From: Lentzea xinjiangensis
Lineage (GTDB): Bacteria > Actinomycetota > Actinomycetes > Mycobacteriales > Pseudonocardiaceae
Direction of reading: 5' to 3'
NCBI RefSeq assembly: GCF_900110955.1
Contig: NZ_FOFR01000002.1
Span: 620,001 to 684,000, forward strand
DNA length: 64,000 nt
In this document: positions 24,958 to 33,494 of the stretch, piece after piece
How positions within the stretch are numbered: position 1 is the stretch's first letter
How the letters are laid out: every line of letters begins with the position of its first letter
Translations under genes and position numbers: made by a program
The notes under the pieces: model-generated
The model's database searches: none
What the model was told of the DNA's origin: nothing
Seen by the model: only the letters and a program-made list of their open reading frames with translations

Positions 24958-26340
24958 TCAGTCGTCGTCCGCCTTGCCGGCCCGCCGCCGGTTCAGGCCG
25001 AGCACGTCCAGCGCCGACACCAGGTCGTTCGCGACCAGCGCCCGCACCCCGTCCGGCAGCGGTCCGTGGTCCGGCGGCACCAGCGCCTTCTTGAACCCCA
25101 GCCGCGCCGCCTCCGAGAGCCGCTTGCCCACGCCGTTGACCCGCCTGATCTCGCCGGCGAGCCCCACCTCGCCCAGCACCACCAGATCGGCGGGCAGCGC
25201 GATCTCGCGCTCCGCCGAGGCGACCGCCAGCACCACGGCGAGGTCGGCGGCGGGTTCGACCAGGCGCATGCCGCCCACGGTCGCGGTGAAGACGTCCTTC
25301 TGGAACAGGTTGACCTTGCCGCGCTTCTCCAGCACCGCGAGCGCCATCGAGATCCGCGCGGAGTCGAGGCCGCTGACGGCACGCCGGGGCGCGGGCAGGT
25401 TCGTCTTGGCCACCAGCGCCTGCACCTCGCCGAGCATCGGCCGCTTGCCCTCGACGATCACCGTCACGCAGGTGCCCTCGACGGCCTTCTCCCGGCGCGT
25501 GAGGAACAGCCCGGACGGGTCCGGCACACCGACGATGCCGTCGTCGCGCAGCTCGAAGCAGCCCACCTCGTCCGCGGCTCCGTAGCGGTTCTTGATGCCG
25601 CGCAGCAGCCGCAGGCTCGAGTGGCGATCGCCCTCGAACTGCAGCACCACGTCGACGAGGTGCTCCAGAACCCGCGGTCCCGCGACGGATCCGTCCTTCG
25701 TGACGTGGCCGACCAGCACGACGGGCAGCCCGCGTTCCTTGGCCATCGCGATCAGTCCGGACGCGACGGTCCGCACCTGCGTGACACCGCCGGGCACCCC
25801 GTCGACGCTCATCGTCGACATGGTCTGCACGGAGTCGACGATCAGCATCGACGGCTTCACGTGGTCGACCTGGCCGAGCAACGCGCTGAGCTCGCTCTCG
25901 GCGGCCAGGTACATCTCGGGGTGGAGGTTGCCGGTGCGCTCCGCGCGCAGCCGCACCTGGCCCGCGGACTCCTCGCCCGTGACGTACAGGCACCGGCCGT
26001 GGCTCTCCGCCCAGCGGTGCGCGGTCTCCAGCAGCAGCGTCGACTTGCCGACGCCGGGCTCGCCCGCCAGCAGCACGACGGCCCCCGGCACCAGACCGCC
26101 GCCGAGCACCCGGTCGAACTCGCTGACGCCCGTGGAGAGCGCCCGCGCCGACTCGATGTCGACCTCGCCGATGGGCCTCGCCGCCGACGTCGGCGCGCCC
26201 GCCACCACGCGGGTCACCGACGCGGCGCCGCGTTCCTCGATGCTGCCCCAGGCCTGGCACTCGGGGCAGCGGCCGAACCACTTCGCCACCTCGTGCCCGC
26301 ACTCGGCACACCGGAAGATCGGCCGCGCTGTCTTCGCCAC
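24958..26340 (-). CDS. radA: DNA repair protein RadA (branch migration ATPase)
   Basis: 460 residues, normal length. An N-terminal zinc finger (CAECGHEVAKWFGRCPEC) is followed by a RecA-like ATPase with Walker A GEPGVGKST, the RadA KNRYG motif (LRGIKNRYG) and a C-terminal Lon-protease-like domain. RadA promotes branch migration of recombination intermediates. Start GTG 26340 is seven bases past a TACCGT box. In mycobacteria the order is lpqE-radA-disA; here lpqE is beyond a DoxX-like gene and disA is absent. Confidence 0.96.
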   Translation of the reverse strand: MAKTARPIFRCAECGHEVAKWFGRCPECQAWGSIEERGAASVTRVVAGAPTSAARPIGEVDIESARALSTGVSEFDRVLGGGLVPGAVVLLAGEPGVGKSTLLLETAHRWAESHGRCLYVTGEESAGQVRLRAERTGNLHPEMYLAAESELSALLGQVDHVKPSMLIVDSVQTMSTMSVDGVPGGVTQVRTVASGLIAMAKERGLPVVLVGHVTKDGSVAGPRVLEHLVDVVLQFEGDRHSSLRLLRGIKNRYGAADEVGCFELRDDGIVGVPDPSGLFLTRREKAVEGTCVTVIVEGKRPMLGEVQALVAKTNLPAPRRAVSGLDSARISMALAVLEKRGKVNLFQKDVFTATVGGMRLVEPAADLAVVLAVASAEREIALPADLVVLGEVGLAGEIRRVNGVGKRLSEAARLGFKKALVPPDHGPLPDGVRALVANDLVSALDVLGLNRRRAGKADDD

Positions 26341-26347
26341 GGACCGA

Positions 26348-26353
26348 ACGGTA
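26348..26353 (-). promoter_or_regulatory. -10 element TACCGT, leaderless start of radA
   Basis: TACCGT on the minus strand lies seven bases before GTG 26340. Confidence 0.5.
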
Positions 26354-26494
26354 GAGCACGCCACCGACAGAAACGCGCACCGCAGGTCAGAGGCCGTCCA
26401 GAAGAAAGTTCCAAGATTTTCCGGGCGGCTTGTCGATCCGCGGTGACGCCCGTTCGACGCATCAGTGGAAGGACACAACAGCCTGGAGGACACA

Positions 26495-26935
26495 GTGACC
26501 ACCACCGCCACCACCGCGACGCAGACCAAGACCCGCAAGTTCGCCGTCGGCCGCTACGCCACCATCGTCACCCGCGTGCTGACCGGCCTGCTCTTCGCCA
26601 CCACCGGCCTGAACGGCTTCCTGATGTTCATGCCCGCCCCCGACCCGAGCACGATGGCTCCCGAGGGCGTGGCGTTCAACACCGCCCTGTACGCCACCGG
26701 CTACATGGTGCAGCTCATGTCCGGCGTCCAGCTCGTCTCCGGCCTGCTGCTGGTCGCCGGCCGGTTCGTGCCGCTGGCCCTCGCGCTGCTCGCCCCGGTG
26801 GTCGTGAACATCTTCCTGTTCCACGTCTTCCTGGAGCCGAGCGGCATGGTGATGGCGCTGCTCGTCGTCGCCGCCGAGATCGGTCTCGCGTGGGCCTACC
26901 GCGACCGGTTCCGCCCGATGCTCAAGGCCTCCTGA
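26495..26935 (+). CDS. DoxX-like small membrane protein
   Basis: 146 residues from GTG 26495, which has GGAGGA four bases upstream. Four hydrophobic segments with a short Gly-rich start (VTRVLTGLLFATTGLNGF, LLLVAGRFVPLALALLAPVV) match the DoxX/DUF6640-like four-helix membrane family. Such proteins are linked to oxidative stress or small-molecule handling, but no specific activity can be claimed. It sits between radA and lpqE, genes usually adjacent in mycobacteria, and is followed by an array of terminator-like hairpins. Confidence 0.8.
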   Translation: MTTTATTATQTKTRKFAVGRYATIVTRVLTGLLFATTGLNGFLMFMPAPDPSTMAPEGVAFNTALYATGYMVQLMSGVQLVSGLLLVAGRFVPLALALLAPVVVNIFLFHVFLEPSGMVMALLVVAAEIGLAWAYRDRFRPMLKAS

Positions 26936-26944
26936 CCCCTGGCA

Positions 26945-27262
26945 CACGAAAACGCCGCCCCGGTGAGGGAGCGGCGTTTCGTGCTTCCACGAATCCGGCC
27001 CGGCACCGACTCGCCGTCTGCGGACCAGCACCGAAGGCACGAAAAACGCCACCCCGCTGAGGGAGCGGCATTGCGTGCTTCACGAGCCCGGCCCGGCACC
27101 GACTCGCCGTCTGCGGACCAGCACCGAAGGCACGAAAAACGCCACCCCGCTGAGGGAGCGGCATTGCCTGCTTCGCGAATCCGGCCCGGCACCGACTCGC
27201 CGCTGCGGACCAGCGACGACGGCACGAAAAACGCCGCCCCGGCGAGGGGGCGGCGTCGCGTG
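26945..27262 (+). repeat. Tandem array of four terminator-like hairpins, 93-bp period
   Basis: Four copies of a unit that starts CACGAAAAACGCC begin at 26945, 27038, 27131 and 27223 (periods 93, 93, 92). The first (26945-26983) has a 13-pair stem with one bulge and is a good terminator for the DoxX-like gene. Copies 2 and 3 have imperfect stems. Copy 4 again has a strong stem, ACGCCGCCCC with GGGGCGGCGT. The linkers are also near-identical, so the array arose by duplication. Read as protein it gives only a shadow repeat. Confidence 0.9.
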
Positions 27263-27267
27263 CTCTT

Positions 27268-27366
27268 GCGAGTCCGTGTCGGTCGTCCGGTCACCTCTTC
27301 GGGTCAACCGCCGCAGGCGATTCGGCCCGAAGCGGTGGCCGGACGACCGACCAAGAACGGACTCGC
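27268..27366. repeat. Long imperfect inverted repeat
   Basis: GCGAGTCCGT (27268-27277) pairs with ACGGACTCGC (27357-27366), and GGTCGTCCGG (27281-27290) pairs with CCGGACGACC (27339-27348). The result is a two-part stem of about 20 pairs with a loop of about 48 bases. It might be a structured RNA, a MITE-like remnant or a terminator-derived fold. Confidence 0.75.
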
Positions 27367-27367
27367 C

Positions 27368-27386
27368 GCCGCTGCGAAGCAGCGGC
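27368..27386 (-). terminator. Terminator of the LpqE-like gene
   Basis: GCCGCTGC-GAA-GCAGCGGC forms an eight-pair stem just past the stop codon at 27394. Confidence 0.7.
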
Positions 27387-27393
27387 CAAAAAT

Positions 27394-28200
27394 TCAGTGA
27401 CCGCCGGACTCGTGGTTCTCGCTGACGCGCTTGTGGTCGGACGGCGCCACCGGCACCTCCAGCGTCAGGGAGCCGGCCTTCTCGAACAGGAACGTGATCT
27501 TGACCGTCTGCGCGGCCACCACGTCGCGGTTCAGCTTCTTCAGCGTGCAGCGGATCTGCAGCACCTCGAGCGACTGGCCGTGCGCGGCCGACGACGAGGT
27601 CGGCGACACCGAGGACGACCTGGCGGCGGAGGACGGCGCACCCGACGACGGGGCACCCGAGGACGGGGCACCCGAGGACGACGGCGCACCCGAGGTCGGC
27701 GTGACCGACGAGGACGACGGCGCACCCGAGGACGACGGCGAGACCGACGACGACGGGGCGACGGACGACGACGGCGCGTTCGACGACGACAGCGCGACGG
27801 AGGACGAAGGCGTGGAGGTCTTCGTCGGCGCGTGCGAGGCGTCGTACTCGGCCCGCAGCGCGTACTGCGCCGGGATGTCCTTCGAGCCGGCGACCTCGGC
27901 CTCCGCCTCGGCCGCCTCCGACTTGATGGACAGCAGCTTGTCCGGGGTCGTGCCCGTGTTGGCGATGACGAACGTCAGCGGCGCGTCCTCACCGTCGTGG
28001 TAGCGGTTGCCGTCCGGCGGGAACGCCAGCATGGCGTTGCGCACCGCGATCGGGCCGGCGTTGCCGCTCGCACCGTCGACGGCGGCGACCTGGGTGTCGG
28101 TCTGGGTGACCTGACCGGCGCTGCAGCCGACCGCCACCAGGCCGAGGCCCGCGGCCAGCGCTGCCGTCGCGATCAACCGGCGAGACACTCCTGAGTTCAC
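27394..28200 (-). CDS. lpqE: LpqE-like lipoprotein with Ser-rich insertion (PCuAC-type)
   Basis: 268 residues from GTG 28200 (GGAAGGA upstream). The signal peptide ends in lipobox LVAVGC, lipidated Cys26. Two flanking parts, VRNAMLAFPPDGNRYHDGED and LTFVIANTG, then the C-terminal IRCTLKKLNRDV...LEVPV, fit the copper-chaperone PCuAC/LpqE fold. Between them lies about 75 residues of Ser/Ala/Pro repeats (about 115-190). The gene is divergent from carD exactly as in M. tuberculosis, which is the main support. Metal binding is not shown here. Confidence 0.82.
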   Translation of the reverse strand: MNSGVSRRLIATAALAAGLGLVAVGCSAGQVTQTDTQVAAVDGASGNAGPIAVRNAMLAFPPDGNRYHDGEDAPLTFVIANTGTTPDKLLSIKSEAAEAEAEVAGSKDIPAQYALRAEYDASHAPTKTSTPSSSVALSSSNAPSSSVAPSSSVSPSSSGAPSSSSVTPTSGAPSSSGAPSSGAPSSGAPSSAARSSSVSPTSSSAAHGQSLEVLQIRCTLKKLNRDVVAAQTVKITFLFEKAGSLTLEVPVAPSDHKRVSENHESGGH

Positions 28201-28397
28201 GGCTCCAGCGTCCTTCCTAGGGAACAACCACCAGGCAAAGAGCCTAACCGGGACCCGGAAAGCGGACGCGACGTGGTGCCAATCGATCTTGACAAGCCCG
28301 TACGTTGCACGCGAACAGGTGGTTTGTCAACCCCCCGCGCGGCCCTGACCAGCACTAACGGATCATCGAGCGGCGTTCGAGGCCTTGCCGGGCGTGT

Positions 28398-28403
28398 TAG
28401 GAT
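28398..28403 (+). promoter_or_regulatory. -10 element TAGGAT of carD
   Basis: TAGGAT lies 27 bases before the ATG at 28431, leaving a short leader with purine-rich ribosome sites (GGAGGAAG, GAGGA). No convincing -35 hexamer is seen. Confidence 0.55.
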
Positions 28404-28430
28404 GGAGGAAGCGAAAGGGGCAGAGGACAC

Positions 28431-28919
28431 ATGGTTTTCAAGGTCGGAGAGACCGTCGTCTACCCGCACCACGGTGCCGCTCTCATCGAAGCAATCGAGA
28501 CCCGCGTGATCAAGGGCGAGGAGAAGAAGTACCTCGTTCTCAAGGTGGCGCAGGGCGACCTCACCGTTCGGGTTCCCGCTGACAACGCCGAGATCGTCGG
28601 CGTGCGCGACGTTGTCGGCCAGGAAGGGCTCGACCGGGTCTTCGAGGTCTTGCGCGCTCCCCACACCGAGGAGCCGACCAACTGGTCTCGGCGGTACAAG
28701 GCCAACCTTGAGAAGCTCGCCTCCGGCGACGTGAACAAGGTTGCGGAAGTGGTGCGCGACCTCTGGCGGCGCGAGAAGGATCGCGGGTTGTCCGCCGGCG
28801 AGAAGCGGATGCTGGCGAAGGCGCGGCAGATACTGGTCAGCGAGCTGGCGCTGGCCGAGGGCACCGACGAGGACAAGGCCGAGGTCCTCCTCGACGAAGT
28901 TCTCGCCACCGCGTCGTAG
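28431..28919 (+). CDS. carD: RNA polymerase-binding transcription factor CarD
   Basis: 162 residues. The N-terminal RNA-polymerase-interacting Tudor-like domain begins [15 protein letters not shown]. The C-terminal helical domain contains W85 (NWSRRYKAN), the residue that in M. tuberculosis CarD wedges the open promoter complex. CarD stabilises open complexes at rRNA and many other promoters. It is the first gene of a block leading to ispD and ispF, as in mycobacteria. Confidence 0.97.
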   Translation: MVFKVGETVVYPHHGAALIEAIETRVIKGEEKKYLVLKVAQGDLTVRVPADNAEIVGVRDVVGQEGLDRVFEVLRAPHTEEPTNWSRRYKANLEKLASGDVNKVAEVVRDLWRREKDRGLSAGEKRMLAKARQILVSELALAEGTDEDKAEVLLDEVLATAS

Positions 28920-28993
28920 TTTTCATCGATCAAAAACACAGTGACACCGCACGACGTGACACTGCAAAACCACGCACCGGATGACGCCGCACG

Positions 28994-29686
28994 ATGAGTG
29001 TTGTCGCGCTCGTTCCTGCGGCAGGGCGGGGTGAGCGTCTGGGCTACGGGATGCCCAAGGCGCTCGTGCCGGTCAACGGCGTACCGCTGTTGACGCGTGC
29101 CGTTCGAGGCCTGTTCGCGTCAGGCCAGGTTCAGCACGTCGTCATCGCTGCTCCACCATCCGATGTGGATCTTGTGCACACCGCAACCGCCTCGCTGGCC
29201 CCGGCCGGCGGGGCGGTGCACGTGCTTTCAGGGGGCGCGGAGCGCACCGACTCGGTGCGCCTCGCCCTCGACCACGCTCTCCGCGTGATCCCGGACACCT
29301 CCATCGTGCTGGTGCACGACGCCGCTCGCGCGTTCACACCTCCCGAGGTGATCGCCGACGTCGTGGCCGCTGTGCGCGACGGGCACGACGCCGTCATACC
29401 GGTGCTCCCCGTGGCCGACACGATCAAGCAGGTGGACGAGGTCGGAGTAGTCGTCTCCACACCTGACCGGGCCGCTCTGCGGGTCGTCCAGACCCCGCAG
29501 GGTTTTCGCGCCGAGACTCTCAGAGCCGCCTATCACTCCGGTATCGCCGCGACTGATGACGCTGGTCTTGTGGAGAAGAACGGTGTCGCGGTCCACACAG
29601 TTCCCGGGCACGCGCACGCCATGAAAATCACCACCCCGTTCGATCTCGCGGTCGCGGCGGCACTTCTCAGCGGAGGCCAGCAGTGA
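28994..29686 (+). CDS. ispD: 2-C-methyl-D-erythritol 4-phosphate cytidylyltransferase
   Basis: 230 residues. The nucleotidyltransferase signature [10 protein letters not shown] is at about 8-17, followed by [20 protein letters not shown] and TPQGF are the family's further blocks. It forms CDP-methylerythritol in the non-mevalonate isoprenoid pathway. The ATG at 28994 lacks a clear ribosome site. It is 74 bases past carD and coupled to ispF by a GTGA overlap. Confidence 0.97.
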   Translation: MSVVALVPAAGRGERLGYGMPKALVPVNGVPLLTRAVRGLFASGQVQHVVIAAPPSDVDLVHTATASLAPAGGAVHVLSGGAERTDSVRLALDHALRVIPDTSIVLVHDAARAFTPPEVIADVVAAVRDGHDAVIPVLPVADTIKQVDEVGVVVSTPDRAALRVVQTPQGFRAETLRAAYHSGIAATDDAGLVEKNGVAVHTVPGHAHAMKITTPFDLAVAAALLSGGQQ

Positions 29687-30150
29687 GGATCGGCCAGGGC
29701 GTCGACGTCCACCCGATCGAGGCAGGTCGCGAGTGCTGGGTCGCCGGCCTGCTGTGGGAGGGCGTCGACGGGTGCGCAGGTCACTCCGACGGCGACGTGG
29801 CCTCGCACGCGCTGTGCGACGCCCTGCTGTCCGCTGCCGGTCTCGGCGACCTCGGCGCGGTCTTCGGCACGTCCGATCCGCGCTGGTCGGGAGCGCACGG
29901 GGTGGTCCTGCTCACGGAAGTGCGCCGTCTCGTCGAAGAGGCCGGCTACCGTGTGGGAAACGCCACAGTCCAGGTCATCGGCAACCAGCCGCGCGTCGGC
30001 AAGCGCCGGGACGAAGCCCAGAAAACGCTTTCCGACGCGGTGGGCGGTCCCGTCTCCGTGGCGGGGACGACGACGGACGGGCTCGGCCTGACCGGCCGCG
30101 GCGAGGGCATCGCCGCCATCGCCACGGCACTGCTGCTCACCGCGAGCTGA
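29683..30150 (+). CDS. ispF: 2-C-methyl-D-erythritol 2,4-cyclodiphosphate synthase
   Basis: 155 residues, normal for the trimeric IspF. Metal and substrate residues are in GQGVDVHP (Asp8 and His10), [16 protein letters not shown], and [15 protein letters not shown]. It catalyses the step after IspE in the same pathway as ispD. Start GTG 29683 overlaps the ispD stop. Confidence 0.97.
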   Translation: MRIGQGVDVHPIEAGRECWVAGLLWEGVDGCAGHSDGDVASHALCDALLSAAGLGDLGAVFGTSDPRWSGAHGVVLLTEVRRLVEEAGYRVGNATVQVIGNQPRVGKRRDEAQKTLSDAVGGPVSVAGTTTDGLGLTGRGEGIAAIATALLLTAS

Positions 30151-30151
30151 G

Positions 30152-30448
30152 TCAGTCCGGCAGCCGCGGTGCGGGCACCTTCAGCACGGCGGTGCCGGCG
30201 TCGAGGTCCACCCGGCTGCGCGGTGGCGCGCCGTCCCCCTCCTCGTCGCGAAGCTGCCGTTCCTCCTCGCGGTACTCCAGCTCGTCGCGCTTGCCCGCCT
30301 CGAACGTCGCACCCAGCTCACCCAGGCCGGCCGCGGCCATCGGCGTGCCCTTCTTCCCCCGCCGCACGAACCGCTCGACCACCGCCAGGACGAACAGCGC
30401 CACCACCAGAGCGGGCAGCGACATCGCGAAGAGGAACCCCAGGCTCAT
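30152..30448 (-). CDS. Small single-helix membrane protein, unknown
   Basis: 98 residues. One N-terminal hydrophobic segment (FLFAMSLPALVVALFVLAVV) is followed by a basic stretch and a charged cytoplasmic tail (RDELEYREEERQLRDEEGD). It is convergent with ispF (one base between stops) and divergent from the TIR gene. I do not recognise the family. A GGGGGAG lies upstream of the ATG at 30448. Confidence 0.65.
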   Translation of the reverse strand: MSLGFLFAMSLPALVVALFVLAVVERFVRRGKKGTPMAAAGLGELGATFEAGKRDELEYREEERQLRDEEGDGAPPRSRVDLDAGTAVLKVPAPRLPD

Positions 30449-30488
30449 AACTGGACAACTCCCCCACGGGGAGTGTGGTTCCCGCCAC

Positions 30489-30494
30489 TACCAT
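30489..30494 (+). promoter_or_regulatory. -10 element TACCAT, leaderless start of TIR gene
   Basis: TACCAT lies seven bases before GTG 30502. Confidence 0.55.
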
Positions 30495-30501
30495 CAGCAC
30501 G

Positions 30502-31449
30502 GTGACCAAGTACGACGTCTGCCTGTCGTTCGCCGGCGAGAACCGCGACTACGTGAGCGAGGTGGCTGGGCACCTCGGTGACATGGGCCTGCGCTACTTC
30601 TACGACAACGACGCGCAGCACGAGCTCTGGGGCGAGGAGCTCACCGAGTACCTGGACAAGGTCTACCGCGAGGACTCGCGGTTCTGCGTGATGTTCGTGT
30701 CGGAGCACTACGTGCGCAAGATCTGGACGATCCACGAGCGCCGCTCCGCGCTGTCCCGCGGCCTGACCGACCCCCACCGGCCGTACGTCCTGCCCGCCCG
30801 GTTCGACGACACCGACGTTCCCGGCGTGCGACCCAGCACCGGCTACCTGGACCTGCGGCGCTTCACCCCGTACCAGCTCGCCGAGATGATCGCGAAGAAG
30901 GCCGGCGTCGACCCGGGGCCGCCGAAACCGGGCTGGGAGTACAAGGCGTTCGCGGACGCCCTGGGCCAGAGCATCCGCGCGCTGGAGGAGAAGAAGCTCA
31001 ACCACGAGATGGGCTTCGCCGACACCGTGCGCACGTTCGGCACCGACACCGAGTCGCTCGACTACTTCACCGCGCGCACCCGCAAGTTCGACGACATCGT
31101 CAACGCCGTCGCGGACGTGCTCTCGCCGCAGAAGCAGCAGTGGGCGTTCGGTCCCTCCGGTCAGGCAGGCAACTCCGACAAGATCCGCCTGCTCGCGAAC
31201 CGGTTCGCCAAGAGCTACGAGGACCTGCTCGACTGGGCCGCCGACCTGCGCGGCACGACGACCCCCGACCGCCTGCGCCCGCTCTACGACGCCGCCGCGC
31301 GGCTCGCCGACCAGCCGTTGCGGCGGATCGAGGAGTTCGCCGAGCACTTCGCCACCGCCGCCCGGCGCGGCGCCGGTGAGCTGGAGCTGACGCTCGACTA
31401 CGACACCTCCGAGGTGGAGGCCGAGCTCAAAAAGGTCCAGACCACGTAG
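30502..31449 (+). CDS. TIR-domain protein with C-terminal helical extension
   Basis: 315 residues from GTG 30502. Residues 1-135 form a TIR_2 domain: YDVCLSFAGENRDYVSEVAG at the start, GEELTEYLDKVY in the middle, and IWTIHERRSAL, where the Glu sits at the position of the catalytic Glu in NADase TIRs. The rest (about 140-315) is helical and mostly charged, with no recognised motif. Bacterial TIR proteins act as NAD+ hydrolases in anti-phage and toxin systems, or as signalling scaffolds. There is no partner gene nearby (no SIR2, Thoeris ThsA or CBASS genes). The role is unknown. Confidence 0.85.
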   Translation: MTKYDVCLSFAGENRDYVSEVAGHLGDMGLRYFYDNDAQHELWGEELTEYLDKVYREDSRFCVMFVSEHYVRKIWTIHERRSALSRGLTDPHRPYVLPARFDDTDVPGVRPSTGYLDLRRFTPYQLAEMIAKKAGVDPGPPKPGWEYKAFADALGQSIRALEEKKLNHEMGFADTVRTFGTDTESLDYFTARTRKFDDIVNAVADVLSPQKQQWAFGPSGQAGNSDKIRLLANRFAKSYEDLLDWAADLRGTTTPDRLRPLYDAAARLADQPLRRIEEFAEHFATAARRGAGELELTLDYDTSEVEAELKKVQTT

Positions 31450-31461
31450 CGCATCGGCACG

Positions 31462-31467
31462 TAGAGT
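31462..31467 (+). promoter_or_regulatory. -10 element TAGAGT, leaderless start of HAD gene
   Basis: TAGAGT lies seven bases before GTG 31475, after the TIR gene stop. Confidence 0.55.
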
Positions 31468-31474
31468 CGGCGGG

Positions 31475-32098
31475 GTGACGATCCGCGCTGCGCTCTTCGA
31501 CTTCTCCGGCACGCTCTTCCGGCTCGAGCACCCCGAGCTGGAGTCCAACGCGGCTCTGATGCGTGCGCTCACCGCGCCGGTCGGCCTGGCCGAGGGCGTC
31601 GACCCCGACCTCGCCGACGCCTGGCACCGGCGCGACCTCGACGCGGACGTGCACCGCTGGGTGCACGTCAAGGTGCTCAACGACGCGCTGGTGCCGGACG
31701 CGGAGGCGTTCTACGACCAACTCGTCGACCCCGAGTCCTGGCAGCCCTACCCCGACACCAGGGCCGCGCTGGAGCACCTCGCCGGCGTTCCCGTGGCGGT
31801 CGTCAGCAACATCGCCTGGGACATCCGCGCCGTGTTCGCCAAGCACGGCCTCACCCACCTGGTGGACGAGTTCGTCCTCTCCTACGAGGAGGGCGTGATC
31901 AAGCCGGACCCCAAGATCTTCACCACGGCCTGCGAACGGCTGGGTGTGGACCCCCGCGAGGCCGTGATGGTCGGGGACAGCGAGGAGGCGGACGGCGGCG
32001 CGGAGGCCATCGGCTGCTCCTTCCGGCTCGTCAACCCGGTTCCGACGAGTGACCGCCCGGACGCGCTGCTGGATGTGGCCCGTACCATTCCTGTGTGA
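31475..32098 (+). CDS. HAD-superfamily hydrolase (DxS variant)
   Basis: 207 residues, a class I HAD phosphatase layout: motif I FDFSGTL (Asp9; the usual second Asp is Ser), cap region of about 60 residues, motif II VVSNIAW, motif [12 protein letters not shown] and motif [19 protein letters not shown]. The lost general acid/base Asp lowers confidence in ordinary phosphatase chemistry. It is coupled to cysS by a GTGA overlap. The substrate is unknown. Confidence 0.88.
   Translation: MTIRAALFDFSGTLFRLEHPELESNAALMRALTAPVGLAEGVDPDLADAWHRRDLDADVHRWVHVKVLNDALVPDAEAFYDQLVDPESWQPYPDTRAALEHLAGVPVAVVSNIAWDIRAVFAKHGLTHLVDEFVLSYEEGVIKPDPKIFTTACERLGVDPREAVMVGDSEEADGGAEAIGCSFRLVNPVPTSDRPDALLDVARTIPV
32083..32088 (+). 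promoter_or_regulatory. Possible internal -10 TACCAT for cysS
   Basis: TACCAT ends six bases before GTG 32095, inside the HAD coding region. It may allow separate transcription of cysS, but could be chance. Confidence 0.3.
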
Positions 32099-33489
32099 GC
32101 CTCCACATCTACGACTCGGCGAGCCGGTCCATGCGGGAGTTCCACCCGCAGGTCAACGGAACGGCGTCGATCTACGTGTGTGGGGCGACCGTGCAGGGCG
32201 TCCCGCACATCGGGCACGTCCGCAGCGGCCTGAACTTCGACGTCCTCCGCCGCTGGCTCGCCCGCGACGGCGCCGACGTCACGCTGGTCCGCAACGTCAC
32301 CGACATCGACGACAAGATCCTCACCAAGGCCGCCGACCACGGCAGGCCCTGGTGGGAGTGGGCGTACACGCACGAGCGCGCCTTCGACGACGCCTACGAC
32401 GTGCTCGGCTGCCTGCCGCCGTCGTACTCGCCGCGCGCCACGGGCCACATCACGCAGATGGTCGAGCTGATGCAGCGGCTGATCGACAAGGGCCACGCCT
32501 ACGACGTGGACGGCGACGTCTACTTCGACGTGCGCTCGTTCCCCGAGTACGGCGCGCTGTCCGGTCGCAGGATCGAGGACCAGCAGCAGGGTGAGACCGA
32601 GGTCCGCGGCAAGCGCGACCCCCGCGACTTCACGCTGTGGAAGGCCGCCAAGCCCGGCGAGCCGTCCTGGCCCACGCCGTGGGGCAACGGCAGGCCCGGC
32701 TGGCACCTCGAGTGCTCCGCGATGGCCACGACGTACCTCGGCAGCACGTTCGACATCCACGGCGGCGGGCTCGACCTGATCTTCCCGCACCACGAGAACG
32801 AGCAGGCCCAGTCGCGCGCGGCCGGCGACGGCTTCGCGAACTACTGGATGCACAACTACTGGGTGACGTTCGCGGGCGAGAAGATGTCCAAGTCGCTCGA
32901 CAACACGGTCTCCATCCCGGCGATGCTGGAGCAGGTCCGCGCGCAGGAGCTGCGGTACTACCTGGTCGCGCCGCACTACCGCTCGCACATCGAGTACTCC
33001 GAAGAGGCGTTGCAGGAGGCGGTGACGTCCTACGGGCGCATCGAGTCGTTCCTGCGCCGCGTCGCCGAGCGCGTGGGACCGATCGAGCTCCGGGGCGACA
33101 TGTGCCCGGACTTCGTCGTCGCGATGGACAACGACCTGAGCACGCCCCAGGCCGTGGCGGCACTGCACAACAAGGTGCGCCAGGGCAACACCGCACTCGC
33201 CGACGGCGACCACGACGCGGCGCGTGCGGCCGCCGAGTGCGTGCGCCGGATGGCCGACATCCTCGGCGTCGACCCGTTGTCGCCGAAGTGGAACGACCAG
33301 TCGCCTGCCGACCTCGGCATGCGGCAGGCGTTGACCACGCTGGTGGATCGACTGCTCGTCGAGCGCCAGGAAGCCCGCAAGAGCAGGGACTTCGCGCGTT
33401 CTGACGCTTTGCGCGACCAGCTGCACGACGCGGGCATCGCCGTCGAGGACACCCCCGACGGTCCGCAGTGGACTTTGAAGGACGACTGA
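32095..33489 (+). CDS. cysS: Cysteinyl-tRNA synthetase
   Basis: 464 residues, normal length (the related mycothiol ligase MshC is about 410). Signature PHIGHVRSG and KMSKSLDN are both present. The zinc site includes Cys29 (YVCGATVQG), the cysteine in WHLECSAM and the His residues in FPHHENE. It attaches cysteine to tRNA-Cys in the cytoplasm. GTG 32095 overlaps the HAD stop. Followed six bases on by rlmB, the same order as in mycobacteria. Confidence 0.97.
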   Translation: MSLHIYDSASRSMREFHPQVNGTASIYVCGATVQGVPHIGHVRSGLNFDVLRRWLARDGADVTLVRNVTDIDDKILTKAADHGRPWWEWAYTHERAFDDAYDVLGCLPPSYSPRATGHITQMVELMQRLIDKGHAYDVDGDVYFDVRSFPEYGALSGRRIEDQQQGETEVRGKRDPRDFTLWKAAKPGEPSWPTPWGNGRPGWHLECSAMATTYLGSTFDIHGGGLDLIFPHHENEQAQSRAAGDGFANYWMHNYWVTFAGEKMSKSLDNTVSIPAMLEQVRAQELRYYLVAPHYRSHIEYSEEALQEAVTSYGRIESFLRRVAERVGPIELRGDMCPDFVVAMDNDLSTPQAVAALHNKVRQGNTALADGDHDAARAAAECVRRMADILGVDPLSPKWNDQSPADLGMRQALTTLVDRLLVERQEARKSRDFARSDALRDQLHDAGIAVEDTPDGPQWTLKDD

Positions 33490-33494
33490 CTCCC

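Noticed and set aside
24902-26380. A second 492-residue protein across radA
   Set aside because: Out-of-frame shadow of radA with Arg/Gly/Ala composition.
26945-27262. A CRISPR array
   Set aside because: The repeats are contiguous with no variable spacers and the unit is 93 bases.
26963-27425. A repeat protein encoded by the 93-bp tandem array
   Set aside because: Several frames stay open because of the period and GC richness. No start with a ribosome site exists, and the DNA copies fold as terminator stems.
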